Positions 32,931 through 45,370 are shown, counted from the stretch's first letter. The stretch is 64,000 bases of DNA from Gonatopus flavifemur (GCA_018340375.1 JAFFJZ010000025.1:77501-141500), one strand, 5' to 3'. The notes: generated from the sequence alone by a model not told the origin. Translations and numbers: made by a program.

Positions 32931-33600
32931 TGTATTGAAAGGGCCATAACTTTAGTCTCCGTGCGAATTACACCAATTTTTTTTTTCACTCGTAGGGTAT
33001 GAAATGCACTTCAAATTTGGATGGAACCCAAATTTTCAACTCCTGTCCCATCAGAGATATTTAACCTTGAAAACAGGTGAAAATTGCGAAACTGACATTT
33101 TCTAGAGGCTCCACAGTTTGAGGGAGGAGAGCATCCGGCTTGGCGATTCTTCTACGGAGACTTCTAATTCATAGTAACTTTCCTTTAGAAGACCAGACCA
33201 GATAATCATTACCTTCATGAAAAAAAAATACCTCAAAAGTCGAGTTTTTCATATTTTCTACCTGTTTTTTGAGCTTGCATACCACGAACAAGGAAGACGC
33301 GAGAAGAAACTTTAATACGGGGAAAATGTAGCCTGAAACCTACTCTAAAAAATGGTATCAACTCCAATTCCGTAACATAATCCAGAGCTGAGATATTTGA
33401 GTTTTCCTGAACCCTTTCGAAGGCTGAAAACGACGCTATCCTCTTCACAAACATGTCTGCAGTTTTCAGGAGGGTGGGAATAAAGAATTAATAATCGTGG
33501 TTTTGAACTCTTATCTCTTGGAGGTATCATAGGAAAAAATATAAAAAATTTCTGAGGTGGTCAAGCAACTAGTGCTTGGTGATTTTGCATGGATTGACCC
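32931..33600 (-). repeat. Right TIR of the long-TIR element
   Basis: 670 bp, starts TGTATTGAAAGGGCC and ends GGATTGACCC. Inverse copy of the left TIR. Confidence 0.95.
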
Positions 33601-33604
33601 TCAT

Positions 33605-34341
33605 TTGACCGACGAATTATTGATATGATCAATCTTCGATTGATTAAAACCCACAATGTGATCAATTGTGACTGTATAAAAATTTGAGTCAATTAGTTTG
33701 AGTTTTGTGCCAAAATAATAAGGAAGCATAAAAATATTTCAATTCCAACCCTGTGTACAAAATTCAGTTGCTATTCACTGACTACAAATACAATATCGAA
33801 AAGAACGCGTTCAAAGTTTCTGGGAAGTTTAATATGAACTTCCGGCTATACCCCCATTCTAGCGCCGTACTGTACATCTTATTCCATCATGTATTTTTGT
33901 GTCCTTTACAGTGTCTTCCAACATCGGGTTTTTTGAATTTCAGGGGTATATGGGCCCTTAATTTGGAATCAGATTCTACTGTGGAATAGGGTAGGATACA
34001 GAAGAATAGAATTTTCCGTAATAAATTCTTCAAATTCATCAATTCTCCAGAATTCGAATTCAGTTCCTTACATATGTACACATTGTAATATATTGGAATA
34101 TTCCAATCATTTTTTATTTTTTCCAATTAAAAATCTTTTGCAGGGATGTTAGGTTGATCTGAATATCTGTGTCAAATTGTATACGCAGTACATATGTTTT
34201 TCCAAAACAGATCTTTCAGCTACACTTTTCATAACTATATAGACAATGTAGACGAATTTCTACATATAATATCGCACATAACAATCCATTTGTAGGAAAA
34301 TACTTCAAATAATTCGGGATGTCTTATGCAACGTGTTAATA
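33605..34341. other. Non-coding, nothing recognised
   Basis: Spacer between two transposons; AT-rich, no repeat or gene supported. Confidence 0.4.
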
Positions 34342-36335
34342 TACAGGGCGTCCCATTTGAAACAGGACGGCTGAATAACTCTTCAGGGAATGGAGGGGGA
34401 AAAAATTGTTCAGATAAAAGTTGTAGGGTTCGAAGGGGGCCATAAGATGGTGACCTCGAATTTGACCTTGAGGTCAATTTTGAGCATAATCGATGGTCAA
34501 AGTATGTTTTTTCAAATGGAAAACCCTACGTTCGACCTCAGAAATGGAAAGAGCGGAGAATTTTACGTCCGAATATGTTAATCTATCAGGTCATTGAGAG
34601 GTCATTTGAAGGTCAGAAAACCATTTCCTATGGATTTTCACGGAAAAGCCTCAAACGAGTTGTTTCTCTGACCAAAGTTATCAAAGATAAAGTGAAACCC
34701 CACGTTTCGACCTTGAATTTGACCTTGAGAACGATAATGAATGCCAAATTTGAAACAATAATTAAAAAATTATTTATTTTTCCAGTTCGTCGTTTCATAA
34801 TCACAGATGGCACAAATCCGTTGACGGGTAAGACACACTTATTGCAGGAGATGTTCGAATTGACCGCCATTTACTTCAATACATAACTCCAGCCGGCGTC
34901 GAAAGTTTCCAAGAACAGACTGAAAAACTTCTGCACGAATATTCGCAATTGCGTATCTGATGGGTTGTTGTAGATCCACAGGTGTTGTTGGTCGGTTGGT
35001 ATAAACGACATTTTTCACGTCACCCCACAAATAAAAATCTAGAGGGGTGAGATCAGGAGATCTTGCCGGCCACAGTACAAATCCACTTCGACCAATCCAA
35101 CGATTGGGGAGAAGGATATTTAGATAATCCCTCACACATCGAGCAAAGTGTGGTGGTGCACCGTCTTGCTGATACCACATCCTCTGCCTAGTTGCTGATG
35201 TCACATCTTCCATGAGAACTGGTAATTCATTCTGTGAAAACTGTAGATAATTAGGACCGTCAACAGTTCCATCAAAAAAATACGGCCCAATAACTTGATT
35301 GTCTAGAATTCCACACCAAACATTTATACTCCACCGATGCTGATGATCAACTTGTTGAGTCCAGTGCGGGTTTTCATTGAAACGTTGATTCATCACTGAA
35401 GAGAACATATCGAAAGAAATCGGGCGCTTCGTTCAACCTCTGTAAAGCCCAATGGCAAAAGTTAACCCGATTCTGCATATCTTGTTGAGATAATTCTTGG
35501 GTCAGTGTGATGTGGTACGGATGATATTGAGCAGCTTGTAGAATTCTGTGTGCCGTACTGCATGGAATACCCAAATCGCGTTCAATATCACGTCAACTAA
35601 CATGAGGATTCATGTGTATTATTGCTAAAACAGCAACGCATCGAGGGTCGTTAAAGTTGAAACCTTGATTGTTTCCGCGTTGACCAATCCTTCCTTGTCG
35701 ACAATTTCTTTCAACTTGGCGAATGACTTCTGGAGAAGGATGATGCCGCCGATCTCCAAACCGCTCTCTGTACAATCGTGACGCTCTTTGATACACTCCG
35801 CGACACTCGCCCAAGATCATTAAAATATCAACACATTCGTTAGGTGAATAAACCATTTTGAACCCGCACTTACACCGTAAACGATGAAAACTTCTTAATG
35901 ATCATTCTCGTACTGATATGAAGAATAAACTCTGAAGGTTAGTTCTGTTTACTTTCGATTCAAGGTCGAAACGTGGGATTTCACTTTAACTTCAATAACT
36001 TTGGTCAGAGAAACAACTCGTTTGAGGCTTTTCCGTGAAAATCCATAGGAAATGGTTTTCTGACCTTCAAATGACCTCTAAATGACCTGATATGTTAACA
36101 TATTCGGACGTAAAATTTTCCGCTCTTTCCATTTCTGAGGTCGAACGTAGGGTTTTCCATTCGAAAAAACATACTTTGACCATTGATTATGCTCAAAATT
36201 GACCTCAAAGTCAAATTCAAGGTCACCATCTTATGGCCTCTTCCGAACCCTACAACTTTTATCTGAACAATTTTTTTCCCCCTCCATTCCCTGAAGAGTT
36301 ATTCAGCTGTCCTGTTTCAAATGGGACGCCCTGTA
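34342..36335 (-). mobile_element. Tc1/mariner DD41D element 1
   Basis: The element is 34344-36333 (1,990 bp) with TA on both sides. Ends read CAGGGCGTCCCATTTGAAAC. TIRs are very long, about 375 bp (34344-34718 and 35960-36333), and rich in AGGTCA/TGACCT half-sites. Transposase fragments lie on the minus strand between them. Confidence 0.95.
34839..35856 (-). pseudogene. DD41D transposase, broken
   Basis: Begins MVYSPNECVDILMILGECRG (helix-turn-helix region). An in-frame TGA follows NPHVS at about 35592, after which RDIERDLGIPCSTA continues in the same frame, so this is a nonsense change. After VLFSDESTF (first catalytic Asp) a deletion of roughly 20 codons with a frame change leads to the last part, 34839-35408. 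That part holds YQQDGAPPH (second Asp) and WPARSPDLTPLDFYLWG (third Asp), with 41 residues between them. Ends CIEVNGGQFEHLLQ, a normal terminus for this group. A dead copy of a Tc1/mariner-superfamily transposase. Confidence 0.9.
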
Positions 36336-36928
36336 CATAGGCAAGTCTCAAACACTTTTTACACATGGAGAATCTCAAAAGGACATGTTTCAGCCGTAAG
36401 AGCTGTTTTAGGCATAATCTTTAGGCTTGAAATATGTAAAACATATCTCAAGACGTTGTATAAGAAATTTTGAACTCGTCTAAAACATAACTAAAAGCGT
36501 AAATTGTTATATGGAATGTAACACTTATTCTCATTCTGCATTGAAACCACAGGAGGTCATTCATTATGAAAATTATATACTAACCAGCTTGTTGTCTCTC
36601 TATCAGTTTACGACGCTCTTCCCACCTTTCAATGTACGAGGGGTTACTTCCTTCCCTCTTCGGGCACTAGGATCCAAATATTTTTTATAAGTATTTCTCG
36701 GCGGATTCGGATTATTCATTTCCAGTACACTGACATTAAATAATAATTGCACTGTAAACAAAACATTTTTGTATTTTCAACATGATCAGCGTGGGGAAAA
36801 ATATTAGATATATTCAACACAGGATGTTTAAAACAAAAATTGTGAAATTCTTACACCAAACATAAGATTTCTACAAAAAAAATGATTCTCCTATCATTTG
36901 TGCTTCGCTCATATTTAGTGCAGGGCCC

Positions 36929-37030
36929 CACACAGCACAGAAGTTCAAAAAGAATTGTGAATAATTCATAATGAGTTTCGTAATTCCAATCCAACTTTTT
37001 AGCGATTCTTCCTAAGCTAGTGTGCTGTGT
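36929..37030. repeat. 102-bp MITE, CACACAGCA ends
   Basis: CACACAGCACAGAAGTTC at the left against CTAGTGTGCTGTGT at the right; same family as 27736-27840. Confidence 0.75.
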
Positions 37031-37913
37031 ACAACACCCAGCTAACAAAGCGCTTCTAAATCTTCTGTACCAGAGGTGCAATGTTAGTCACGTAGTTGCT
37101 TCTCCAGTATTTTGATACTGCCTACTACTATGATGTAGCACTGCCTCAGCACTACCAGTATTACCATGAAGCACCATGTCAAGCAGTACTCCTAATAAAA
37201 TACTACCGAATCACTGATATTTCCATGAATAAATTGGGTGCATATGCATACAAAATCTTTGAATGTATTTAATAATAATTGAGTGTATAATAGCATGGAT
37301 GGAGCGATCGCTCCAAAAAATGCTGCCTTGATTTTTTGTTGGGGTCTGTACACTGAACATGACGGTGTGACAAATTCATATGTGGAAGTCCTGTGGTGAG
37401 CGCAGGATATAAGCCACTTATTGAAGTACGTGCACAATTTTTTAATCATTTCGAATATGGCAAGGTATTAAAATCTTATGATTTCCAAAATATCAGGCTC
37501 CTGCTCTCAGCACAATGAATTCCAACATTCATTCAATAATAATGTGCATGGTTTTAGTTTGTTCAATTAATTTTCACATTTTCATCATATATGTATAAAT
37601 GATTGCACTGACCTGAAAACTATTTCATGTATCGAAAAATACAAATGTGATTTATTTTTAATAATATTCCCAACGGTAATTTTGGGATTTTTATATACGA
37701 CAAGGTTTTATATGATTCAGATAAAGATTATATAAGTATCGCATATAATCTATTCGTTTATTGGAAAACTATCACGCAATAATCAATTGAAACGTCTGTA
37801 TAATGATCACCAGTGAACTGATTTTTAACGAATGATATTCAAAAGGAAGAAGAATTTGAATGTTTACAAACATAACTTCGATTCCGCAACACTGTCACAC
37901 GCAGTATAATATC

Positions 37914-38250
37914 AGAGAGAAGATGAGAGAGCTCACGGCCGGGGTTCCATCGATAGTTAACATTGAAGCGCCCTCTTATCGGATGGAACACGGAACCTGG
38001 TCCATCAACCCCCTCTCTCATTTTTCATTTCTCTTATTCATGATGATGAAAAATTATATGCATTCAACATCGATACATAAAATCACTGCAATCAAATACG
38101 TGTTGAAAAGTATACAAAAGAAATGCGCGATTTTGTAGTATTAAAAAATAAAATTGCAGTGTGTCAACTTCCATGATCCAACCGTCAGAGGGCCAGTGGA
38201 ACTTTTACTATCAGTGAAAAGGTCCCCGTGAGCCCTCTCATTTTCTCTCT
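37914..38250. repeat. ~337-bp inverted-repeat MITE
   Basis: AGAGAGAAGATGAGAGAGCT plus CACGG at the left is mirrored by CCGTGAGCCCTCTCATTTTC plus TCTCT at the right; GTTCCATCGATAGTTAAC also has an inverse partner near 38188-38212. Non-coding. Confidence 0.75.
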
Positions 38251-38339
38251 AGGTGCTTCTACACGACGTGTGTTTGCGGCAGCGGTACTTTGATGCGCGT
38301 CGCAGAATACCACTGCGCAGATTGTTGACTTGTTCAATA

Positions 38340-39946
38340 TCCGGAAAATGCAGTTTCCTGGCTTTGAGGTGCAGGAACTATATGACATTTGGAATTCGAA
38401 CTACGTAACTTAACAAATTCGTAATTTCGAACTCGAATGACATGTTTTGTATTTCAGGATTCTTCCCTGCATTAATGAATTGTTCATACAAACTTCGAAA
38501 TTTTTGAAATATCAAGTGTTCTGGATTCAAGGTGCTATAACTCTACGAGATTCGGAGTATAAACGATGGAACTCGGTGAAGTTGTTGTTTTGAACTGAAA
38601 TAACTTGTTCTATATTTTTGTTTATACAAAATTCCAAATTTGAAAAATACTAAGATTTCTGGCGTTGAGGTGCTGTAACCTTACGACATTCCGGAGACGA
38701 ACGATGGAACTGAATAGGTCCGTAGTCTGGGTCTCGAACAACATCTTCTCGGCCCCAGAAATCTTCCCTGCTGTGATAAACTGTTTCTACGAAATTCCGA
38801 AGTTGAGGAATACTAAGTTTTCTGGATGTGAGGTGCTGTAACTCTGTGGGATTAGGGGCCCAGGGAACAGTCATTGTAGACCCTCATAATGCTATCCAAA
38901 AGATGACGAAATGATCTTTGATGCGTCGATTTCTGCTATCTTTTGGATGTCTTTTTTGAGTGTTCCAAATGCTACCTGAAAGATATCACGGATAACTTCA
39001 AGATGGCATTTAGAACTCTTAAGGAGATATAAAAATGGTGGCAGAAATTGACGCATTGGAGATCGTTTCGATATCTTCTAGATAACATTATGAAAGGTTC
39101 CTTTGTTGACTAAGAAAACTATTTACTAGGGGAGCAAACGATGATTCTTGGTAGGGTCGTAGTCTGGGTTCCAAACATCATGTTCTGCATTCCGAAATTT
39201 CTCCCTGCATCAATAAATTGTTTATAAAAAATTCTGAAGTTTGGGAATACTCAGTTTTCTGGTTTCAAGGTGTGGTAACTTTGCAAGATTCGCGGTGCAA
39301 ACGATGAAGCTTGATAGGATTGTAGTCTGGGATTCAATCAACAATCTCTCCGCCCCAGAATTTCTGTCTGAAATGATGGAATGTTCATACAAAATTCGGA
39401 ATTAAGGAAATATTAAGTTCTCTGGCTTCAAGGAGTTGTCACTCTACAACATTCGGAGTACAAACAATGGAACTTGATAGGGTTCAAGTCTAGGACTCTA
39501 AGAAAGTGTTCTCCACCCAGAATTTCCCCCCTGCATTAACGAATTGTTCGTACAAAATTCGAAATTTGGGAAATACCAAGGTTTCTGGATTGTAGGTGCT
39601 GTAACTGTGCGGGATTAGAGGAGCAACCGATGAATCTTGGTGAGGTCGTAGTCTGGGACTCGGGCATCATGTTTTTAATCACAGAATTTCCTCCTGCTTT
39701 GATGACTTGTTTATACGAATCTCTAAAGTTGGGAAATACTGAGTGGCTTCAAAGTGCCGTAACTCTGTGGGAATCTGGGTACAAACAATGAAACTTGATG
39801 ACTCCGTAGTCTGGAACTCAAAGATCATGTTCCTTCCCCCAGAATTTCACCCTGCATCAACAAATTATTAATTCAAAATTCGAAATTTGAGGAATACCAA
39901 GTTTTCTTGTTTCAAGGTGTCATAACTCTCCTGGGTTCGGAGTACA
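38340..39946. repeat. ~162-bp satellite, left block
   Basis: The block GGTGCTGTAACTCT...GATTCGGAGTACAAACGATGGAACTTGATAGG...GTAGTCTGGG recurs near 38529, 38667, 38830, 39269, 39430, 39594, 39751 and 39913, i.e. mostly every 157-164 bp. A ~240-bp insertion (38881-39120) lies in one unit. Resumes at 42895. Confidence 0.88.
38881..39105. repeat. Palindromic MITE inside the satellite
   Basis: CCTCATAATG-TATC-AAAGAT ... GATGCGTCGATTTCTGC is mirrored by GCAGAAATTGACGCATTGG ... ATCTTCTAGATAACATTATGA. Non-coding. Confidence 0.8.
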
Positions 39947-40459
39947 CCTGCATAAAGTTAGCTCCCGAAGTCAAGGAAAAAATTTTTTCTTATGACATCC
40001 GAATGGGCTCCGTTGGTACCTGATCGTACAAGAAAAAATTTCATTCGTACCTCAAAAATAAAGAAGTTACAGGAATTTGAAGAAATGGGTTGCCCACGAT
40101 TTTCACCGATTTCGATGAACGAAGGCTCATTTTTGAGGTCTTGTGATGTAAATGATTGTAATACAAAGGTTTTCCCGAATAACTCAGAGGGGGCGGGGTC
40201 ACGAGCGGAAAACTGATTGGAGGCTTGAACAGGGTTCGTCCAAAGATTTTGGGGTTCTTAACAGGAATGGGAGTTGTTCAGGGCGTCCCTGAGAATATTC
40301 AAATACACTATAGTAGTGTCAGTGTGGTGGTGGGTGGTCCCTCACCCACCCACAAGGGTGATGAGGATGGTGAGTGATCGGTCCCATCGTTTGCACATTG
40401 TGAGTTTAGAGATTATCGGCTTGGGAATGCCAGGGAAACATAATTTGATCAATTGAGAA

Positions 40460-41625
40460 AATCATACAGCATTGCCCTGACTGGGGCAACTTTCCTATGT
40501 ATAAATTATCGTTAAGGGATCTCTTAAGAAGATCCCCTGTACGTTCCTTCGTTTGTATCTCCTTGGTTTGGGAGTTATGGGCTTTTAAATATACATGGGT
40601 CGGAATTTACAGAAGTTCCAAGAATCATACAGCATTGCTCCTGACTGGGGCAACTGTCTTATGTTTGAATCATAGTCCAGGAACCTCTTGAGAAGATTTC
40701 CTGTGAGTTCCATCGTTTTTACCTCCTCGGTTTGGGAGTTATGGGCCTTCAAATATACAAGAGTCAGAATTTACGAAGGTTCGAAAAATGATACAGCCTT
40801 GCCCCTGACTGGGGCGACTTTCCTATGTAATTATCATAGTTCAGAGACCTCCTGACCAGATTTCCTAGGTGTTTCATCGTTTGTACCTCCTTGGTTTTAA
40901 GGTTATGGGCCTTGAAATATGGAAGAATTAGAATTTCGTGGCTTTAAAAAATCATACAGCATTGCCCCTGACTGGGGCAACTTTCTCATGTATAAATTAT
41001 GGTTCGGAAACCTCCTGAGGAGATTATCTGTGAGTTTCATCGTTTGTACCTCCTCGATTTGGGAGTTATGGACCTTCAAATATACAAGGGTCAGAATTTA
41101 CAAAGTGTCAGAAACTCATACAGCTTTGCCCCTGACTGGGGCAACTTCCCTGTGTATGGATTATAGGCCAGGAACCTCATGAGAAAATTCCATGTGGGTC
41201 TCATCGTTTGTACGTCCTTGGTTTGGGAGTTATGGGCATTCAAATATACAAGGGTCAGGATTCACAGAGTTTCAAAGAATGGTACAGCATTGCCCTTGAC
41301 TGGGGTAACTTCCCTATGTGTTAATTATAGTTGAAGGACCTCTTCAGAAGATTTCCTCAGAGTTTCATCGTTTGTACCTCCTAGGTTTGGAAGTGACGGG
41401 CCTTGAAATATAGAAAAGTCAGAATTTTGTAACTTGAAAAATTACACAGCATTGCCCCTAACTGAGGCAACTTTCTCATGTATAAATCATAGTTCGGGAA
41501 CCTTCTGAGGGAATTCCCTGCAAGTTCCATCGTTTTTGCCCCCTTGGTTTGGAAGTTATAGGCGTTGAAATATGGAGGAATCAGAATTTTGTGACTCTCA
41601 GAAATCACACCGCATTGCCCCTGAT
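40460..41625 (+). repeat. Inner ~163-bp array, left arm
   Basis: CTGACTGGGGCAACT recurs at 40478, 40641, 40805, 40968, 41132, 41296 and (as CTAACTGAGGC) 41459: steps of 163-164 bp. Each unit also carries CATCGTTTGTACCTCCTTGG and GTTATGGGCCTTCAAATATA. Confidence 0.95.
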
Positions 41626-41629
41626 TTTT

Positions 41630-42440
41630 CTATTTTCCAAGGCCCATACCTTCCAAACCAAGGAGGTTCAAACGATGTCACTTCAGAAGAATCTCCTCAG
41701 GGCGTCCACGAACTGTAATGTATACATAAAAAAGTTCCCCCAGTCAGGAGCAATGCTGTGTGATTTTTCAAAGTCACGCATTCTGATTTTTCCATATTCC
41801 GAGGCCCATAACTTTGCAACCAAGGGGGTACAAACGATCTAACCGCGAGGAAATCTTCTTAGGAGGTCCCTGAACTATGATTCATACATGAGAAAGTTGC
41901 CACTGTCAGGGGCAATGCTGTGTGATTTTTTAAAGTCACACAATGCTGTTTTTCCTAAATCTCAACGGCTATAACTTCAGAACCAAGGAGGTACAAACCA
42001 TAAAACTCCCAGGAAATTTTTTTAGGGTGTTTCCGAACTGTAATTTATACATAATAAAGTTCCTCCAGTCAGGGGCAACGCTGTGTGATTCCTTAAACTC
42101 ACGAAATTCTGATTTTTCCGTATATCAAGGCCCATAACGTTCAAACCAAGAAGGCACAAACGATGAAACTCCGAGGGAATCTTTTCAAGAGGGTCAACCA
42201 TAATTTATACATAGGAAAGTTGCCCTAGTCAGGGGCTATGCTGTATGATTTTCTGAAACGTTGTAAATTCTGGGTGTTGTATATTCAGAAGCCCATAACT
42301 CTCAAACCAAGGAGGTACAAACGATGTCACTCCGAGGAAATTTCCTCTGGTGGTCCCTGAACTATAATTCGTATATAGAAGAGTTGTCCCAGTTGGGGGC
42401 ATTGCATTATGATTCTCTAAATTGATCGAATCAGGTTTCC
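41630..42440 (-). repeat. Inner ~162-bp array, right arm, inverted
   Basis: The inverse motif CCAAGGAGGTACAAACGATG recurs near 41660, 41821, 41982, 42146 and 42308 (steps 161-164). Five units versus seven in the left arm, so the arms are unequal. Confidence 0.93.
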
Positions 42441-42894
42441 TTGGCATTCCCAAGCCTATAATCCCTAGACTAACAATGTGCAAACGATGGTACTGATAGG
42501 TACCACTCACTACTACGCTGACACTACTTGAGTGTATTCGAATAGTCTCAGGGACGCCCTGAAAAATTTTCGTTCTTGTCAAGAACCCCAGAATCTTTGA
42601 AAAAACCAATCTCCAGCCTCCAATCAGTTTTTCGCTCGTAACTCCGCCCCCTTTGAGTTATTCAGAAAAGCTTCCGTGGTACAATCACCTACGTGGCAAA
42701 ACCTTTGAAACGAGCCGTCGTTCATCGAAATCGGTGGACATCGGGGGCAACCCATCCTCTGAAATCCTTGTAACTTTTTGATTTTTGAGGTACAAACGAA
42801 ATTTTCCTTGGTACAATCAGGTACTAACGAAGCTCTTCCGGATGCCATAAGAACAAAATTTTTTTCTCGACTTCGGTGGCTAACTTCATACAGG

Positions 42895-43130
42895 TTCGGA
42901 TTACAAACGATGAACTTTGGTCGGGGTGTGATCTTGCACTCAGACAACATGTCTGATTCCCCGAGTTCGTCCCCTGCCCCAATCAATTGTTCCTACAAGT
43001 TCTGGAATTTGTGAATTGCTACGTTTCCTGGATTCAAGGTGCTATAAATCTACAGGCTTCGGGGTACAGACAATGAAACTTAGCAGGATCGTAGTCCGGA
43101 GTTGAAGTAGCAATCTCCATGTGCTACATT
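42895..43130. repeat. ~162-bp satellite resumes
   Basis: TTCGGATTACAAACGATGAA and then GGATTCAAGGTGCTATAAAT...GTACAGACAATGAAACTTAGC...GTAGTCCGG, the same orientation as the block left of the foldback element. Confidence 0.85.
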
Positions 43131-44839
43131 TATTCTTCTCTACGATACACTGTTCATCCCAAATCGGAAATCAGAAAGGTACCAAGTCCTTCCCCTCTCA
43201 GAGTCTGGAAAATTTGCCGGAATGGCGGGTACAAACTAGACGGTCCGATCGAATCCCAGTGCCAAGCGTGACCTCCCATCCTTCGGGGACCCTTGTATGG
43301 GATGACCATCCCTGAAATTCACACATTTTATTCCAGGCGAAATGATATACATGACGAAACGGGGGAAGGCCGAGTTTCTCTTTCTCAGCATTCGGTTGAA
43401 ATCCCAGTGTATTTTTGATATTCACTCACTTTCCAACTCTCCATTGCCTAATTCACAAATTTCTATAATTCTCATAACAAATTCTCCCCCCCCCCCCCGA
43501 TTCCCAGAAAATAAATTCGCTCTATCTTTCAATGCCAACCATCGTTTGTGTTCTCAATCCTGCGGCGTTACAGCTCTGTATTTGGAAGGCCACTCAGTAT
43601 TTTTGAGGTTTCGAATTCTTTGAAAAAATTCTATTGATGCTGGGGAAAATGCTGGTGCCTGGAAATTTTGTTTGAACTCAATACCATAATCCCAGCATGT
43701 GACATCATTTGTCAAACATTCCAATAGTATTTTCCTGAAGGCAATCGGAGTAAACGTCCAGGAGGGGGAGGTTTTCAAAATATCTGACTTATCCCCCGCA
43801 TTTCGCATACTTGAAACATTCAATCCATATTCCTCGGAATTATGTTTCCGAAGTCAGTGCGTACATTCTCTCAAAAACTATGGCCTGTCAGCGACGTTCA
43901 TTTCGACCCATCAATATTCCACACCCTTCCTCTAGAGGGCTCAGTTACATGGTTGGTTCGAAAAAACCCCACCCAGTTCTCTCATGAAAACCTCAATTGG
44001 AAATATTCGATCAAAACCCAGAACAACCCGATGAGAAATTAAACTCCAGGTGAGATGAGTTTCGAAACGATCCATTGGGTGGTCCGGGAAATGATCAAGT
44101 ATCATATTCTCCTCAGCAACGTACGACATAAGATTCAAAGTGTGAAGCAGTGTACCGATTGATCCATTAGGTCTGAGAACTATTTGACGGAGAAATTTCT
44201 TGAGGAATTTTATTTGGATTTTTCTTTCGGCAAATTTTCATCTCAGATTAGAGATTTTCGACCCTCCGAAAAGAACCGAATGTCTTGACGATACTGTATC
44301 TGAAACATTGAATCTCACATCTCTCACTGGTGTCCCGACAATTGATCCAGGTCAATTGATTCTGGACAAAATATCCCACACAAAGATATCCCCGCTGACT
44401 TTCATCCTGCAACAATAATCACCTAGAAAAAATATCCCGCAACCATAATCACCCACCACTGAGAAAAAAACCGGCAATGATATTGCTGGATTGACAATGT
44501 GAATTGTTATATATCAACCCACAATAATCATGGTGAAGATATGACTATCCACATCGCTGAATTGGCTATTTATTGTCAACAAGACAACTTTGTATTGCTA
44601 TGAAAACGATAATTATTGCGTATCCAACATTAAAATTTCAATAATTCTTCTATTGTCAGTTCTGCGAAACGCATTTTTCTCCGGTCAATAAAATATCCCG
44701 GTGATTTGATTGCAAAAAAATATGTCAAGTCACTATGGGTGTTATGACCATGAAGTTGGCTATTCGTCAGTGGGCGCAGCCCAAATGGATTGAGAACACA
44801 CGAAAAATACGCGAAAGGAATTAGAACACGATATTCTAC
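43131..44839. other. Non-coding, nothing recognised
   Basis: No gene supported. Contains a run of 13 C at 43486-43498. Isolated phrases such as CAAACGATGG or GGTACAAACTAG suggest very diverged satellite units up to about 43620. Confidence 0.4.
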
Positions 44840-45370
44840 CAATATCCATGTAAAGTCGTCTCAATACAGAAGTGGAGAGGGACGACAATTCAAATTCGTT
44901 TTATCGCAATGCAGCTGCTTTGGTGAGAAGAGACTGGGCGAGTAGTGAACCAAAACTGATAACACTATGGGATACATGAAAAGACAACATTCTACCAGTA
45001 CTGATGCAACGTTGTCTCACCACGTAATCAGTAGTCAATTTGAGTTGGAATCAAGTTCGTAGCGACATATTCCTTCTGGTGGAACAAGACGGTGCCAGTA
45101 CTGAGGCAGAGTTAATAACAATGTGGACCACTGAAAAGATAGGAAATTTGTGCCACTATTGATAGCACTTTGTCTTACTACGAAATCAGTGGGAGAGCGG
45201 AGTTCCAATTAACGATCTGGGCATACGGGTGTTTTAATGATACAGAGATGCACCAGTAATGAGCCAGACTTTATAACAACGTATAATACCGTGTAGAAAC
45301 GACATTGTACCAGTATTGACAGGACTTCGTTTCACTACGGAACCTATGGTGAATAGTAGGACTTCAACAA
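44840..45370. repeat. Degenerate ~155-bp tandem repeats
   Basis: A block like ACCAGTACTGATGCAACGTTGTCTCACTACGTAATCAGT...CAATT recurs in diverged form near 44847, 44994, 45155 and 45310. Also repeated: ATAACACTATGGGATACATG / ATAACAATGTGGACCACTG / ATAACAACGTATAATACCG. Old array, perhaps four units. Confidence 0.55.

Larger units (their letters stand above)
28225..33600 (+). mobile_element. Long-TIR DNA transposon (Sola-like?), 5,376 bp
   Basis: Terminal inverted repeats of about 681 bp (28225-28905) and 670 bp (32931-33600), roughly 90% alike by eye, start GGGTCATTCCATGCAAAATC and GGGTCAATCCATGCAAAATC. TCAT lies directly outside both ends (28221-28224, 33601-33604), a 4-bp target duplication. 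A multi-part DDE-like gene lies between. 4-bp duplications are characteristic of Sola elements, but I cannot confirm the superfamily by homology. Confidence 0.9.
36336..38339. other. Non-coding spacer with two MITEs
   Basis: Apart from the MITEs at 36929-37030 and 37914-38250 I see no gene or RNA. Local CAGTACT/AGTATTA-type triplet-rich sequence at 37100-37200 is low complexity. Confidence 0.4.
39947..42894. mobile_element. Foldback-type palindrome made of tandem repeats
   Basis: 2,948 bp, nearly all in two inverted arms meeting near 41628. Ends: CCTGCATAAAGTTAGC at the left, and GCTAACTTCATACAGG at the right. Immediately outside are TTCGGAGTACA (39936-39946) and TTCGGATTACA (42895-42905), an apparent 11-bp target duplication with one mismatch (9 bp if the last bases are by chance). 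Inside each arm: a unique ~500-bp segment, then a tandem array of ~163-bp units. No coding. The design resembles Foldback elements. Confidence 0.8.

Noticed and set aside
38340..43130. CRISPR array
   Set aside because: Repeats are ~162 bp, diverged and without unique spacers; composition and neighbours are eukaryotic. The same applies to the 214-bp and 246-bp arrays.
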